Below are positions 7,123 to 8,522 of a stretch of 8,522 nt of DNA, piece by piece. The translations under genes and the position numbers were made by a program. Positions within the stretch are counted from its first letter, which is position 1. The number at the start of each line of letters is the position of its first letter. The notes beneath the pieces were generated by a model, which was not told the DNA's origin, did no database searches, and was given only the letters and a program-made list of their open reading frames with translations. Origin of the DNA: an uncultured Ruminococcus sp. (GTDB taxonomy: Bacteria; Bacillota; Clostridia; Oscillospirales; Ruminococcaceae); the NCBI GenBank assembly GCA_946537565.1, contig CAMNFW010000078.1:1-8522 (forward strand). The letters run 5' to 3'.

Positions 7123-7692
7123 TTAATCCGTGGAAAGCTGGGGAGAAACACTGTTCTTAAGACCGCTGAAAAATTTATTGGCACCGGAGATGACAGCCGC
7201 AGCAACACCTGTTCCCAGGGCAGCGCCGCCGAGAATATCCGTAGGAAAGTGGACATAAAGGTACATACGGGAAAATGCCACGGCAGCGGATAACACAGAA
7301 GCCGGTATCCCTAAGCGCTTGTCGTGATACATGAGGACAGCAGATGCGATAACACAGGAGAGCGTATGACCGGAGGGGAAGGAATAATCTCTTGGCAGCT
7401 TTATCAGAAGGTCAGCAGTTTGGTCTATCCAGCAGGGACGGTCACGCTGAACGAGATTTTTTACCGCAAGATTTCCGGTCAGCACACCGCACAGCAGTCC
7501 GCTCAGAAGAGTTACACCGCACTGACGGTATTTTTTAGAAGTGAGCATGGCACAGCCGATGCTTATCCAGAAAATACCCATATCACCGAGCAGTGAGATT
7601 TTAGGCATAAGCTTGTCCATAGTTTTGTTTTTGCAGTTGACCTGGATCCAGTCCAGAACAGTTCTGTCGAACATTCTAATAGATTTTTTCAT
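7123..7692 (-). CDS. PAP2-superfamily membrane phosphatase
   Basis: This 189-residue membrane protein has the complete PAP2 active-site signature in order: K78-x6-R85-P86 (KNLVQRDRP), the PSGH motif with the catalytic acid His109 (SFPSGHT, 104-110), and SR-x5-H148-x3-D152 (SRMYLYVHFPTD). His148 is the expected nucleophile. Hydrophobic segments lie near residues 35-50, 58-76, 111-122, 128-146 and 152-170, as in small bacterial PAP2 enzymes. Family members remove phosphate from lipid phosphates outside the membrane, such as undecaprenyl pyrophosphate, phosphatidate or phosphatidylglycerol phosphate. The sequence alone does not choose among them. The ATG at 7692 has GAGGT 7 nt upstream. The gene starts 17 bp after the lrgB stop, so it is probably co-transcribed with lrgAB. 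I see no strong terminator after it. Confidence 0.92.
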   Translation of the reverse strand: MKKSIRMFDRTVLDWIQVNCKNKTMDKLMPKISLLGDMGIFWISIGCAMLTSKKYRQCGVTLLSGLLCGVLTGNLAVKNLVQRDRPCWIDQTADLLIKLPRDYSFPSGHTLSCVIASAVLMYHDKRLGIPASVLSAAVAFSRMYLYVHFPTDILGGAALGTGVAAAVISGANKFFSGLKNSVSPQLSTD

Positions 7693-7709
7693 ATTACATA
7701 CCTCAGACG

Positions 7710-8414
7710 TTACATAAATCTTGCAAATGCCATTGCGCCCAGGCAGGTGAAGATACCGCAGATAACAATGGAAAGGCTGCTCATAGCGCCTTCGGTCTCG
7801 CCCAGCTCCATAGCTTTAGCAGTACCGATAGCATGGGCAGAGGTACCGAGAGCGACACCTTTAGCGACCGGCTCTTCGATACGGAAGATTCGGAAGACCA
7901 GTTCACCGGTAATATTCCCGAAAATGCCGGTAATTATTATGACAGCAGCAGTAATAGCTTCATAGCCGCCCAGTTCTCTGGAAACGCCCATACCGATAGC
8001 GGTTGTGATAGATTTAGGCAGGAAGGTGACATATTCCTCATGAGAAAATCGGAAGAGCGCAGCCATAGCAAGTACAGCCAGCATACTTGTGACTGCACCG
8101 GAAATTATACCGGCGAGGATAGCTTTAAAGTTATGCTTAAGCAGTTCAAACTGTCTGTACAGAGGGATAGCCAGGGCGACGGTGGCAGGTGTAAGCAGAT
8201 AGCTTATGTACTTTGCGCTGTTATTATAGACAGCATAGTCGATTTTAGTTACAGCGAGAACAGCGATAACGAGAATAACGGATATCAGCAGGGGATTGAA
8301 AACGGCGAGACCGGTTTTCTTTTTCAGCCACGAGCCGAAGCCGTAAGCGAGCAGACTCAGCACAACTCCAAAGAAAGCGGAGTTTTCGAGAAATTCATTT
8401 ACATTGTTTCTCAT
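7710..8414 (-). CDS. lrgB: LrgB/CidB-family membrane protein
   Basis: This 234-residue polytopic protein has the hallmark LrgB segments: LLTPATVALAIPLYRQ (73-88), PKSITTAIGMGVS (133-145) and GTSAHAIGTAKAMELGE (190-206). Hydrophobic helices fit about residues 11-29, 40-57, 68-86, 96-120, 152-172 and 210-230. LrgA/LrgB and CidA/CidB pairs have been linked to control of murein hydrolase activity, autolysis and export of small metabolites such as pyruvate or glycolate; the precise role here is not shown. The ATG at 8414 follows AAGGAGG at 9 nt. The start lies inside the end of the lrgA frame (20-nt overlap), and the PAP2 gene follows after 17 bp. Family assignment is firm; the symbol follows the usual lrgAB naming. 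Confidence 0.93.
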   Translation of the reverse strand: MRNNVNEFLENSAFFGVVLSLLAYGFGSWLKKKTGLAVFNPLLISVILVIAVLAVTKIDYAVYNNSAKYISYLLTPATVALAIPLYRQFELLKHNFKAILAGIISGAVTSMLAVLAMAALFRFSHEEYVTFLPKSITTAIGMGVSRELGGYEAITAAVIIITGIFGNITGELVFRIFRIEEPVAKGVALGTSAHAIGTAKAMELGETEGAMSSLSIVICGIFTCLGAMAFARFM

Positions 8415-8522
8415 TATTTTCAGCCTCCTTATTTTTGCTGTGTCTGATGACGAGCTGAGTTACAGTGCCGGCAGAAGCCATAACGAGAACGGTAGAAACA
8501 GCCATTACAATTACAAATTCAG
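8395..8522 (-). CDS. lrgA: LrgA/CidA-family protein, C-terminal fragment (cut by right window edge)
   Basis: Reading the minus strand from 8520 gives EFVIVMAVSTVLVMASAGTV, then TQLVIRHSKNKEAENNEKQCK and a TGA stop at 8397-8395. This is a hydrophobic helix followed by a charged tail, as at the end of LrgA/CidA holin-like proteins. It is directly upstream of lrgB and overlaps its start by 20 nt, the standard gene order for this pair. The N-terminal part, which would confirm the family, is outside the window, so the call rests on the final helix and the position before lrgB. Confidence 0.85.
   Translation of the reverse strand, partial: EFVIVMAVSTVLVMASAGTVTQLVIRHSKNKEAENNEKQCK

Noticed and set aside
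7833..8447. A 204-codon plus-strand open frame opposite lrgB
   Set aside because: No recognisable motif; the opposite strand encodes a clear LrgB with conserved motifs and a good ribosome binding site.

Overview
The window is about 8.5 kb from a low-to-mid GC bacterial chromosome. Every gene I can support lies on the minus strand, so transcription runs from high to low coordinates. Strong AAGGAG-type ribosome binding sites, a consensus sigma-A promoter, lipoproteins with Thr/Ala-rich linkers and the Clostridia-type SecA (long variable insert, Cys-Cys zinc tail) suggest a Firmicute of the class Clostridia, probably Ruminococcus-like. That assignment is inferred from protein style; there is no rRNA marker. 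I see no mobile element, CRISPR array, tRNA or rRNA.

In transcription order, the right end (8522-7123) is a compact envelope cluster. It holds the tail of an lrgA-like gene, a complete lrgB and a small PAP2-superfamily phosphatase. lrgA and lrgB overlap, and the phosphatase follows after 17 bp. An AT-rich gap (7122-6924) carries a near-perfect promoter and a leader of about 120 nt for secA, which fills 6923-4158.

After secA, a 114-bp gap holds a perfect 12-bp hairpin. A tight run then follows: a Thr/Ala-linker lipoprotein, a class I SAM-dependent methyltransferase, hslO (Hsp33), a second lipoprotein and hflX, which is cut by the left window edge. Gaps in this run are 19, 20, -1 and 10 bp, so co-transcription and translational coupling are likely.

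The recognised genes share a proteostasis theme: SecA exports proteins, Hsp33 protects unfolding proteins during oxidative stress, and HflX splits stalled or heat-damaged ribosomes. The two lipoproteins are exported by the Sec pathway and are divergent paralogues: both have an NGID core followed by one Asp-rich loop of the FG-GAP/XAC2610-like type. They bracket the methyltransferase-hslO pair, and I regard this as the least explained arrangement here. Most of the window is ordinary core genome, and I do not see a convincing new defence or mobile system.
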